From: Adineta ricciae
Lineage: Eukaryota; Rotifera; Eurotatoria; Adinetida; Adinetidae
Direction: 5' to 3'
DNA length: 64,000 nt
Assembly (NCBI GenBank): GCA_905250025.1
Contig: CAJNOJ010000379.1
Span: forward strand, 23,306 to 87,305
Within the stretch, counting starts at the first letter, position 1; each line of letters opens with the position of its first letter. This document shows, one piece after another, positions 54,884 to 64,000 of the stretch. The translations under genes and the position numbers were made by a program. Below the pieces are notes generated by a model. That model was not told where the DNA came from, made no database searches, and saw nothing but the letters and a program-made list of their open reading frames with translations.

Positions 54884-56680
54884 TTAACAATGACTTTCGA
54901 CAATCACTCCATCCAGACTACCAGTAATGTGCGTAGCTAGATACGTCATTTGTAAACGTCTTTTATGAGCACTACCCAAACACCATGCTCGATTTCCTTG
55001 TAATGTTATTGCCTTTGCTCGATTAACATAAACTAATACTCCACCATCCCAACCATAATTACTACCACGATCATTCACATTATGTTGTCCATTGTAAAAG
55101 CGATTTCCTTTTACCACACTATTCTGTAACCCATCCAGTATCATGTGTACACCATCATTTTCTACAAACAAATTATTTTCAATCGTTATTGTATCATGTC
55201 CATAAGCTACTTGTGATTTTCCTGTTCCGAAAATTGTTAAAACACCCGCTTGTTCAGTTGATAGATCACTTGTTGCATAACCACATTTCATTAATGTATT
55301 ATTTCTAATAATTACATGTTCAGCATAGTTTCCTTCAGCCCACCACAGCTCTGGTTGCATGACAATAGCAGCCATTGAACTACCATTAATTAGATTTGAT
55401 TCAATAAGTCCATCACGAGCCTTAACTAGTATTCCACGTGCTCGATGATTAAGAATTGTATTTCCTTGTAAAACATAACCTGAACCTGTTCGATCAATAT
55501 CTGAAATGAAGTCATTTGAAACAATAGTTCCATTCAAATTTGTTTCTAATTCAAGTTCATAGTAATAATGATGATTTTGAAAATGTGGCCATGTTGGTGT
55601 TATCAAAGGTAAATAATCCATCGGTAATGTTCGTATACGTAGAACACGAGTTTCACCTTTTGGTACGCCATCTTCGCCCATAATAACAACGCGATCATTG
55701 ATTCGATAGTACAACCAAGAATATTTTCTCATTATAATTATAATATTTTCATTAACTTGTCGAATTATTTGATATTCTCCATGTATGGCAATACCATCAT
55801 CAGGCATTTGAGTAAAAAATGAATTAATCACAGTTGGTCCATGAAAAACATTAGAAGAATGGAATCCATCAGCATTAGCACTCATCAATGGTTCTTCAGT
55901 TGCACCTAGGGGTTTAGGTCCAGGTCGAACACTTATTCTTTCATATCGATTATTACCCATACCTTCCATTTCAAACCATGCAATAGATCCAGCATATTCA
56001 ACAATAACGTCAACATAATGCATTTTTTCAGAAACTTCAGTCAATATGCCCATATTACCTTTGCCACGCATAGAAACTAAGTCACCAACTGCTATTTCTG
56101 CACCCAGAGTAATGTAAAATGTAACTTGAAATCGATGACTATCTATTCGAGTAACATTTCGATTATAATAATCAAAAGTTTTATCTTTCAATCTATGTGT
56201 ATGCCGATCAAATATATAATACGGTGTTTCAATTGAAAAATATGTTGAATCATCCAATGTAGTTGGATAACCATCATGAATATTAAGAATAAATGAATTT
56301 GCGTGGATTGATTCGATTGTACCTTGTGTAAATGGAATGACATCATTTCGAATAATCAACGATCCACGTACAGTGACATTGTAACAATTGTAAAAGGTGA
56401 TACCTCGTTTTCGATTGTCTAGCATCAAAAGAGTAACATCTTGAGCATTGATAACATAATTCCGTAGATAAGAAAGAATGATATTGGAATTTGGTTGATC
56501 ATTGAATGGTATACGATAAATACCTGGCGTCAAAGTAATTGAATCAAGTTTATCCGTATTATAAGCAGAGAGAATAAGCGATTGAAGAGCATTGGCATCA
56601 TCAGGAGTGATGATCTTACAATGAGCAATGATTGATTGATAGAGACACGCCACAAAGACAAAAATCGACTTCGACCACAT
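54884..56680 (-). CDS. Secreted right-handed parallel beta-helix protein, copy A
   Basis: 598 residues, intronless, ATG at 56680. Signal peptide in residues 1-21 (FVFVACLYQSIIAHC). The rest is a run of beta-helix rungs rich in Asn/Val/Ile (FYNCYNVTVRGSLIIRND, GNTILNHRARGILVKARDGL IESNLI, ITIENNLFVENDGVHMILDG). Around residues 266-300 the motif SANADGFHSSNVFHGP ... MPDDGIAIHG resembles the conserved Asp-rich region of GH110-type and related polysaccharide-active beta-helices. A role on extracellular glycans is likely, substrate unknown. Multiple N-glycosylation sites. Convergent with the chitinase gene; the pair is duplicated. The paralogue at 61016 is about 95% identical. Confidence 0.75.
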   Translation of the reverse strand: MWSKSIFVFVACLYQSIIAHCKIITPDDANALQSLILSAYNTDKLDSITLTPGIYRIPFNDQPNSNIILSYLRNYVINAQDVTLLMLDNRKRGITFYNCYNVTVRGSLIIRNDVIPFTQGTIESIHANSFILNIHDGYPTTLDDSTYFSIETPYYIFDRHTHRLKDKTFDYYNRNVTRIDSHRFQVTFYITLGAEIAVGDLVSMRGKGNMGILTEVSEKMHYVDVIVEYAGSIAWFEMEGMGNNRYERISVRPGPKPLGATEEPLMSANADGFHSSNVFHGPTVINSFFTQMPDDGIAIHGEYQIIRQVNENIIIIMRKYSWLYYRINDRVVIMGEDGVPKGETRVLRIRTLPMDYLPLITPTWPHFQNHHYYYELELETNLNGTIVSNDFISDIDRTGSGYVLQGNTILNHRARGILVKARDGLIESNLINGSSMAAIVMQPELWWAEGNYAEHVIIRNNTLMKCGYATSDLSTEQAGVLTIFGTGKSQVAYGHDTITIENNLFVENDGVHMILDGLQNSVVKGNRFYNGQHNVNDRGSNYGWDGGVLVYVNRAKAITLQGNRAWCLGSAHKRRLQMTYLATHITGSLDGVIVESHC

Positions 56681-57367
56681 TATTTTTTAACTTCTTTTAC
56701 AGAGAAAATCTATTTAAATGCGATTTTTCTTCCATTTAAAAATAGTTTTTCAATATAATCCTTTTATTCCTATAAAAAAAGCACAATAAAGTCGATTCAT
56801 TCGATTTTGAGAGTGAAAAATATTTCATTCTTTGATGTTCTTGCTATAGTTATAAATACACATGTATTCCATCCACAAAATTTTATCAATTCATAACTGT
56901 AGTTTTATTTACCGCCAGATTATGATATAATATTGAAGTTTCAATCAGATTCTAAATATAACACATGCCATATACATTCATACATAAATAATTATTTAAA
57001 CAGTTTGTTAAAAACAAGGTCGAATACAGTGGAGACATCTACTGTGTTTTCAATAGAGTTAACATTTGCAATTATTAATACACTTGCTATATTATTATTT
57101 TCATCGTTGAAACGATAAAAGATTATGTGTCAACAAAGACACGTGAAACGATGTTCGAAAAGAAGAAAAAACAAATCTGACTGTTGAGTATTATTTGAGT
57201 GAAGTCATGGATATCTGACGCAACCTACTTTCATTATACGAAAGCTTCTGCACTATGACTTTCCGGTTGTCGATTCCTTTCCAGAAAAAAAAATGAACAA
57301 GAACAAATATTCTTAATGAAGAACTTCTCTTGTGTATTCTTCCTTGTTCGCATGTAAAGTTTATTCA

Positions 57368-57749
57368 ATGAGTGTCGAAGCATCACCAAAAGTATCGACC
57401 AGTTTAAACTGGAAAACAAAGATTCTGAACGGATTAAAAACTTTAAATCTATTTGAAACTGAAGAAAATAGTGCGGAAACAATTTATTACCAACGATTAT
57501 CCACACGTTTATATATTAGTCTTGTTTCTTTATTTATGATTATTCTCATTATTTATGGTATATTTTCATCACGCACTATCAATGTAACTGTTTCTCAACC
57601 TCTCGAGAATGAATTTAAGCAACTTTATACATTATATCCTGACACATTACAATGCCCGTGCTCACGAGTAGCTATGCAATATGGTGAAATTGCTTTTTCT
57701 GAAGTTACATTTCATGCGGTTTGTTCAAGTGAATTTATTTCTCAGAAAT
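57368..57749 (+). CDS. Small membrane protein of the LQCPC type, copy A, cut at a gap
   Basis: ATG at 57368. The cytoplasmic N-terminus has about 55 residues (SLNWKTKILNGLKTLNLFET E), then one membrane helix (LYISLVSLFMIILIIYGIF) and an extracellular part beginning TINVTVSQPLENEFKQLYTL, then LQCPCSRVAMQYGEIAFSEV TFH with paired Cys. This domain plan recurs in bdelloids as a large uncharacterised membrane family (recalled from knowledge, not checked here). The single N at 57750 stops the gene, and unrelated reversed beta-helix sequence follows. Its second copy runs off the end of the window. Confidence 0.65.
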
Positions 57750-57750
57750 N

Positions 57751-58146
57751 CTTTTACAATGGACAACATAATGTGAATGATCGTGGTGCTCAATTAAGGG
57801 CAAACCCAATAAATTGTATTATGGTCGAGGTTGGTTTCAATTGTCATGGCCTTGTAACTACCATGCTGCTGGTAGATCTCTTGGTGTCGACTTGTTGAGT
57901 GATCCAGATCTAATTGAAAAACAGCAGGATCTCGCTGTCAAAACAGCCATTTGGTTTTACAAGACAAACAAAATGGATGTCCCTGCTAAACAAGGTGATT
58001 TTGCAGCGACTACTCGAATTATCAATGGAAAACTAGAATGTAGTGGTGGATCAGGAGCTGCTAAGCAAAAGAAACGCGTTGAAAGCTATAAACGAATTCG
58101 AAAATGTTTTGGATTGGGTGAACCCAAGAAGAATCCGATGTGTTAA
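57751..58146 (+). pseudogene. GH19 chitinase, copy B, lacking its 5' half
   Basis: From 57781 the frame matches residues 95-214 of the first chitinase almost exactly (YYGRGWFQLSWPCNYHAAGR, TTRIINGKLECSGGSG) to the same TAA. The signal peptide and both catalytic Glu residues are missing. Upstream of the join, 57751-57786 is a piece of the beta-helix gene in reverse orientation (CTTTTACAATGGACAACATA ATG, complement of 55069-55104). The join lies at GATCGTGG, a sequence present in both parents. Confidence 0.8.
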
Positions 58147-59577
58147 GTTTTCTGTTTGTTGCTTTTTCAACTTGCAAAGTAAACCTAAACATTTTTATTT
58201 CGTAATTTCGAGTCCACGTCAGGAACGACCACCAAAATAATTTGATTTATTGATCTATTGATACAATCACATTAATATGAGGTGGAAGAGTATGTGATAT
58301 AAATAACTTTGAACATGTAGGATTTCTATTACTTCCTGCAACGACTCCAACAGAATCACTGTTGCGACTGTATGAAACAAAACAAGATCTCTCTGTTTGA
58401 GAAGCACTGATTTTTCCTTCTTACGTCAAACACATGTAGCTGATAAGAAACTCATACTAACAATAAAAAAGATTGTCCATATGTTAATTTACATAGAACA
58501 GGCTGTCGTTATAAAGTCATTTTATCGCTCTGCTGATCCTTTTTTATAATCAGATGTGAGTATGCAAAGAGAAAGAAAGAGAAAGCATTCTCTTATCAAT
58601 AATGAACACGTTAATACAATGGTTATAAATCTTATTTCGAAACCAACTTATCGTATAAGTGAAGAAGAATGAGAAGTATCTATCATTAACTGCGACTTCA
58701 TCCATGTTGTCAATAGCGTGCGCAGATAGATACATCATTTGTAAATGTCTTTTATGAGCACTACCTAAGCAGCATGTTTGATTGATATAGGCTGATACTC
58801 CACCATTTCAGCCGTGATCGCTTTCACGATCATTCATATTATATTTGTATAAAAGTTTGATAATCTTGAAATATCACTTTGAAACATCTTTCCTCATAGC
58901 AGAAGCAATCTGAAGAAATTTTTTATAAATGAAAAGAAACGTCAACTCCTGTGCTTCAGAATAATGTGAGATAATAGGTGAATATCTGTTTTCTTCTGCG
59001 CGCCGCTGAATGCACTTTTCTTACAGCATGATAACCTATGAAATATTACTAATCGATCCATACGTTAGTTTCATCCATATTTTTCGTTAAATAAGTATTG
59101 AGCATTAAAATAAAATGCATTTTTTTATTCACAAAAGTGCACTCTACCTTTCGGCAAGGGTCAATATTGTCGAATTGTAACGTCTATTTCAATCATATTG
59201 GCTGACCGTTAGTCGTTTTGATTGAATAAGCAAAATGAACGTCGCTGTTGCAATAGAACATTCAGAATGACTATTATGTCTAAATGAAACAAAACAATGC
59301 TGGATTAATAGACTCAATTTTTTCATTCTTACAGCAGATACTTTGATGACTTCCATTGACTTCAACATCGTCGTAAACACACTGAAGTGAAATGATGAAC
59401 CTAAAAGGAATCTTTTGAATTAAGCGACTTGAATTTCGTTCGTAATGTAGGAAACTTACATTCAGCATAAGTGTATTGTGCATATAAACTCTCTTCATCA
59501 TAGATTCTTTTTTATTGTATACAATACGACCTCATACAAACGCGTATGGACAGAGAATTTTTCGACTACTAGTGAAC
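58147..59577. other. Cassette spacer B
   Basis: Parallels 53286-54839 with substitutions and a shortened stretch near 58440. It has the same decayed beta-helix remnant (58678-58855) and the same short frame (59280-59501). It ends at the insertion point of the dispersed element. Confidence 0.6.
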
Positions 59578-60968
59578 AAGTAGCGCTCGCCGTGCCGACT
59601 CACTTAACCATCGACTGTGGAGGACAGGTATCTTTTTTTCCTGTCCCAATTGTGACACAAACTGATCTAACAATTTTATACACGAAGAAACAATTCAAAT
59701 GTTTTGCGCAGATATATTTAGTAACTTTCGAATACAAAATACTGAATTTTTCCTACTCGTTTTGGAGAGGCATAAAAAACTTCAATTTTATACTANAACA
59801 AGTAGCGCTCGCCGTGCCGACTCACTTAACCATCGACTGTGGAGGACAGGTATCTTTTTTTCCTGTCCCAATTGTGACACAAACTGATCTAACAATTTTA
59901 TACACGAAGAAACAATTCAAATGTTTTGCGCAGATATATTTAGTAACTTTCGAATACAAAATACTGAATTTTTCCTACTGTTTTTGGAGAGGCATAAAAA
60001 ACTTCAATTTTATACTATCAATGCAATATGCAATAAGAAGAAACAAACGATGATGCAATACAATAAGCACTAGGGCCACTTCAATCGAACAACATCACAA
60101 CCATGCACAACATATCAAATGCGCCACCAAGCATACACAAGAGTCAAAAACATAGATCGTCAAACATTAATCTTAGCCGGCTCTAAGTCAATGTCACTTT
60201 CCACGCATCCTCACCCTAAAAATCGGCAAATCCGCGAAAAAGCATCTATAACTCCCATTTATGAGTCCAACTGGAACAAACACTCAACTACAAAAGAATA
60301 TTTTTACCATTAATCCGAATTTACTACGAACACCAACAATAATCATCACTTACTCGCAGAAGTTTTATTTCTTTCTCGTTGTCAAACTCCCATACAATTA
60401 ATGGGTTTAACTCAATGGATTAGGATTACATTTAACACGTCTGATTCTAGCGAATGTATCTTTTGACATTTCTATTTTCGCCTTTAGTGCATTTAGCTAC
60501 GGTGATACCTACGCTTGCTTATCGCTCTTTTATTACTCCTAAGATAAGTTGCAGTTGCATAAAAGTTGGAATATACTAGCGATTTTAACTACCTTCTGAC
60601 ACTAGTCCCAGCCATCCCAACCCTACATCACCTTCATATTTCATTATAAACAAATCGACAACAACTGAACACCTAACCTACATCAATTCCTGAACTCAGA
60701 AAACACAGCCGCCGATCACCGATTCCGATCATCCACGTCCACACACCCACTTCAAAAGGGACAATCTACGACCCTAACTCGCGGTCTTCCAAGCGCCCAT
60801 ATTTTTACCCTCTCCCTTCACCCTTCATCCGCACTCGTTCTACGGTCAGCACACTAGAAGTTTTCAATGTGTTGAATGATTGTAGGAAAAAATTTTTTTT
60901 TTTGCCTTTGACCCTGACACACACAGGCAAACTATTTTATTTCATATGACCCTCTCTACAGTCGAGGA
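59578..60968 (+). mobile_element. 1.39-kb dispersed element, full insertion with empty site known
   Basis: Inserted in spacer B between copies of AAC (59575-59577 and 60969-60971). Spacer A shows the uninterrupted GTGAACTTATCG at 54836-54847. The left end is AAGTAGCGCTCGCCGTGCCG ACTCACTTAACC, and the right end is ACTATTTTATTTCATATGAC CCTCTCTACAGTCGAGGA. No coding capacity. It contains telomere-like C-rich bits at 60208 and 60819. The first 221 bases are present twice (59575-59795 and 59797-60017), separated by one N, which looks like overlapping contig ends. Inverted copies or pieces are at 15643-16585 and 17215-17395. Confidence 0.8.
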
Positions 60969-61015
60969 AACTTATCGTCGATACGATAAATATGACATTT
61001 ATTTAAAGCTCATCA

Positions 61016-62812
61016 TTAACAATGACTGTCGACAATCACTCCATCCAGACTACCAGTAATGTGCGTAGCTAGATACGTCATTTGTAAACGTCTTTTATGA
61101 GCACTACCCAAACACCATGCTCGATTTCCTTGTAATGTTATTGCCTTTGCTCGATTAACATAAACTAATACTCCACCGTCCCAACCATGATTACTACCAC
61201 GATCATTCACATTATGTTGTCCATTGTAAAAGCGATTTCCTTTTACCACACTATTCTGTAACCCATCCAGTATCATGTGTACACCATCATTTTCCACAAA
61301 CAAATTATTTTCAATCGTTATTGTATCATGTCCATAAGCTACTTGCGATTTTCCTGTTCCAAAGATTGTTAAAACACCTGCTTGTTCAGTTGATGGTTTA
61401 CTTGTTGCATAACCACATTTCATTAATGTATTATTTCTAATAATTACCTGTTCAGCATAATTTCCTTCAGCCCACCACAGCTCTGGTTGCATGACAATAG
61501 CAGCCATCGAACTGCCATTAATTAAATTTGATTCAATAAGCCCATCACGAGCCTTAACTAGTATTCCACGTGCTCGATGATTAACAATTGTATTTCCTTG
61601 TAAAACATAACCCGAACCTGTTCGATCAATATCTGAAATGAAATCATTTGAAACAATAGTTCCATTCAAATTTGTTTCTAATTCAAGTTCATAGTAATAA
61701 TGATGATTTTGAAAATGTAGCCACGGTGGTGTTATCAAAGGTAAATAATCCATCGGTAATGTTCGTATACGTAGAACACGAGTTTCACCTTTTGGTACGC
61801 CATCTTCACCCATAACAACAACGCGATCATTGATTCGATAGTGCAACCGCGAATATTTTCTCATAATAACTATTATATTTTGATTAACTTGTCGAATTAT
61901 TTGATATTCTCCATGTATGGCAATACCATCATCAGGCATTCGAGTAAAGAATGAATTAATCACAGTTGGTCCATGAAAAACATTAGAAGAATGAAATCCA
62001 TCAGCATTAGCACTCATCAATGGCTCTTCGGTTGCACCTAAGGGTTTAGGTCCAGGTCGAACACTAATTCTTTCATATCGATTATTACCCATACCTTCCA
62101 TTTCAAACCATGCAATAGATCCAGCATATTCAACAATAACGTTAACATAATGCATTTTTTCAGAAGCTTCAGTCGATATGCCCATATTACCTTTGCCACG
62201 CATAGAAACTAAGTCACCAACTGCTATTTCTGAACCCAGAGTAACGTAAAATATAACTTGAAATCGACGACTATCTATTCGAGTAACATTTCGATTATAA
62301 TAATCAAAAGTTTTATCTTTCAATCGATGCGTATACCGATCAAATATATAATAAGGTGTTTCAAGTGGAAAATATGTTGAATCATCCAAAGTAGTTGGAT
62401 AACCATCATGAATATTAAGAATAAATGAATTTCCTTGGATTGATTCGATTGTACCTTGTGTAAATGGAATGATATCATTTCGGATAATCAACGATCCACG
62501 TACAGTGACATTGTAACAATTGTAAAAGGTGATACCTCGTTTTCGATTGTCTAGCATTAAGAGAGTAACATCTTGAGCATTGATAACGAAATTCCGTAGA
62601 TAAGAAAGAATGATATTGGAATTTGGTTGATCATTGAATGGTATACGATAAATACCTGGCGTCAAAGTAATTGAATCAAGTTTATCCGTATTATAAGCAG
62701 AGAGAATAAGCGATTGAAGAGCATTGGCATCATCAGGAGTAACGATCTTACAATGAGCAATGATCGATTGATAGAGACATGCCACAAAGACAAAAATCGT
62801 GTTCGACCACAT
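61016..62812 (-). CDS. Secreted right-handed parallel beta-helix protein, copy B
   Basis: 598 residues, same length as copy A and differing by scattered substitutions such as TQM/TRM, WLYY/RLHY, PTWP/PPWL and SDLS/SKPS. The signal peptide, the NADGFHSS and MPDDGIAIHG motifs and all glycine/asparagine ladder positions are conserved. No stop or frameshift is present, so both copies look functional. The gene starts 200 bases further from the inserted element than it would without it, but its 3' end, not the promoter, faces the insertion. Confidence 0.75.
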   Translation of the reverse strand: MWSNTIFVFVACLYQSIIAHCKIVTPDDANALQSLILSAYNTDKLDSITLTPGIYRIPFNDQPNSNIILSYLRNFVINAQDVTLLMLDNRKRGITFYNCYNVTVRGSLIIRNDIIPFTQGTIESIQGNSFILNIHDGYPTTLDDSTYFPLETPYYIFDRYTHRLKDKTFDYYNRNVTRIDSRRFQVIFYVTLGSEIAVGDLVSMRGKGNMGISTEASEKMHYVNVIVEYAGSIAWFEMEGMGNNRYERISVRPGPKPLGATEEPLMSANADGFHSSNVFHGPTVINSFFTRMPDDGIAIHGEYQIIRQVNQNIIVIMRKYSRLHYRINDRVVVMGEDGVPKGETRVLRIRTLPMDYLPLITPPWLHFQNHHYYYELELETNLNGTIVSNDFISDIDRTGSGYVLQGNTIVNHRARGILVKARDGLIESNLINGSSMAAIVMQPELWWAEGNYAEQVIIRNNTLMKCGYATSKPSTEQAGVLTIFGTGKSQVAYGHDTITIENNLFVENDGVHMILDGLQNSVVKGNRFYNGQHNVNDRGSNHGWDGGVLVYVNRAKAITLQGNRAWCLGSAHKRRLQMTYLATHITGSLDGVIVDSHC

Positions 62813-63512
62813 TTTTTTTTAACTTGCTTTACTGAGAAAGTCTATGTGAATGCGATTTTTCTTTCATTTAAAAATAGTGTTTCAATGTGATCCTTTTAAT
62901 CCCATAAAAAGAAACGCAATAAAGTCGATTCATTTGATTTTGAGAGTGAAAAATATTTCATTCCTTGATGTACTTGATATAGTTATAAGTACTTACACAT
63001 GCATTCCATCCACAAAATTTTATCAATTCATAAGTATAGTTTTATTTAGCGCAAGAACATGATATAATATCGAAGTCTCAATTAGATTTTAAATATAACA
63101 CATGCCATGCACATTCATATATAAAATAATTATTTAAACAGTTTGTTAAAAGCAAGTTCGAATACAGTGGAGACATCTACTGTGTTCTCAATAGAGTCTA
63201 TGGCTGGATTACTTTTAACATTTGGAATTATTAATACGCTTGCTATATTATTATTTTAAGCGTCGAAACGGCGTGAAACGATGTTCGAAATAAAAAAATG
63301 TTCGAAAAGAAAAAAAACAAATCTGACTGTTGAGTATTATTTGAGTGAAGTCATGGATATCTGAAGCAACCTAGTTTCATTATACGAAAGCTTCTGCACT
63401 ATGACTTTCCGGTTGTCGATTTCTTTCCAGTAAAGAAATGAACAAGAACAAATATTCTTAATGAAGCATTTCTCTTGTGTATTCTTCCTTGTTTACATGT
63501 AAAGTTTATTCA
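62813..63512. other. Divergent intergenic region of the cassette, copy B
   Basis: Aligns with 56681-57367 of copy A, with small indels near 63200-63300. It must contain the promoters of the divergent beta-helix and membrane-protein genes. Both copies keep the stretch TATTTGAGTGAAGTCATGGA TATCTGA upstream of the membrane-protein ATG. Confidence 0.45.
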
Positions 63513-64000
63513 ATGAGTGTCGAAACACCACCAAAAGGATCGACCAGTTTAAACTGGAAAACAAAGGTTCTTAACGGATTAAAAACTTTAAATCTATTTG
63601 AAACTGAAGAAAATAGTGCGGAAACAATTTTTTACCAACGATTATTCACACGTTTATATATTAGTCTCGTTTCTTTATTTATGATTATTCTCATTATTTA
63701 TGGTATATTTTCATCACGCACTATCAATGTAACTGTTTCTCAACCTCTCGAGAATGAATTTAAACAACTTTATACATTATATTCTGACACATTACAATGC
63801 CCGTGCTCACGAGTAGCTATGCAATATGGTGAAATTGCTTCTTCTGAAGTTACATTTCATGAAGTTTGTTCAAGTGAATTTATTTCTCAGAAATATATTA
63901 ATGCAATCTATAGTGGAAATGTTTCATTTATCTCACCTGTTGATGTTCGAACAATTATCAGTTCTTTCTGGCAATTGATACGCTCATTTTGTAATATATC
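63513..64000 (+). CDS. Small membrane protein of the LQCPC type, copy B, runs off window
   Basis: ATG at 63513. The frame is open to the window end (162 codons). N-terminal cytoplasmic part, one membrane helix (LYISLVSLFMIILIIYGIF), then the ectodomain with LQCPCSRVAMQYGEIASSEV TFHEVCSSEF and a continuation missing from copy A (YINAIYSGNVSFISPVDVRT II). Copy A differs by only a few residues. Receptor-like topology; function unknown. Confidence 0.7.
   Translation, partial: MSVETPPKGSTSLNWKTKVLNGLKTLNLFETEENSAETIFYQRLFTRLYISLVSLFMIILIIYGIFSSRTINVTVSQPLENEFKQLYTLYSDTLQCPCSRVAMQYGEIASSEVTFHEVCSSEFISQKYINAIYSGNVSFISPVDVRTIISSFWQLIRSFCNI

Noticed and set aside
1..64000. CRISPR arrays, operons, Shine-Dalgarno sites, rRNA genes
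   Set aside because: The window is eukaryotic with spliced genes; no regular spacer array, polycistronic layout or rRNA sequence was seen.

Overview
The window is eukaryotic and most likely comes from a bdelloid rotifer (Rotaria/Adineta type). The evidence is: AT-rich DNA; short (about 45-250 bp) GT-AG introns that reconstruct cleanly in many genes; families known to be expanded in bdelloids (arginine ADP-ribosyltransferase fused to kinesin-light-chain TPRs, NHL-repeat receptors, FG-GAP and HEAT fragments, many small rhodopsin-like GPCRs); several genes that look bacterial or fungal in origin; and many G-rich telomere-like tracts built on GTGTGGGTG/GTGAGGGTG. Several single-N or 28-N gaps show it is a scaffolded assembly.

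Layout. 1-5 kb: the 3' part of a helical protein, then a graveyard of mariner, FG-GAP and HEAT fragments. 5-13.8 kb: a spliced small inhibitor-like gene, a 964-aa ART-TPR protein, a bacterial toxin-C-terminus-like ORF, a broken glycogen-branching-enzyme gene and a spliced orphan gene. 14-22.6 kb: a GPCR, a long repeat-rich stretch with telomere-like tracts, a secreted orphan and a spliced type II membrane protein with a galactose-binding-like ectodomain. 23-34.5 kb: MITE-like repeats, a caspase-like fragment, and a segmental duplication of about 1.9 kb carrying a LysM/barrel gene divergent from a GH16 glucanase fragment. Between the two copies lie a partial small gene and a secreted coiled-coil gene. 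34.9-39.3 kb: a Pif1/Helitron helicase remnant, a 10-bp minisatellite and an NHL-repeat gene. 41-43.3 kb: a DUF1275 membrane gene with a nonsense codon, and transposase fragments. 44-51 kb: two tandem three-exon GPCRs, a foldback repeat and a broken GPCR. 51.4-64 kb: a dead mariner, then a tandem cassette of GH19 chitinase, secreted beta-helix protein and small membrane protein, present twice.

Common themes. Several genes act on, or probably bind, extracellular polysaccharide (GH19, GH16, LysM, beta-helix, glycogen branching), and most have bacterial or fungal-looking architectures and few or no introns. This is the kind of acquired repertoire known for bdelloid subtelomeres. Many copies are broken, and breaks often coincide with telomere-like tracts or with the end of one mobile-element family. 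The clearest structural result is that the second copy of the cassette carries a 1.39-kb insertion whose empty site is preserved in the first copy. One terminus of that insertion resembles the terminus next to the Pif1 helicase remnant.

All family assignments come from reading motifs by eye. No database search was run.
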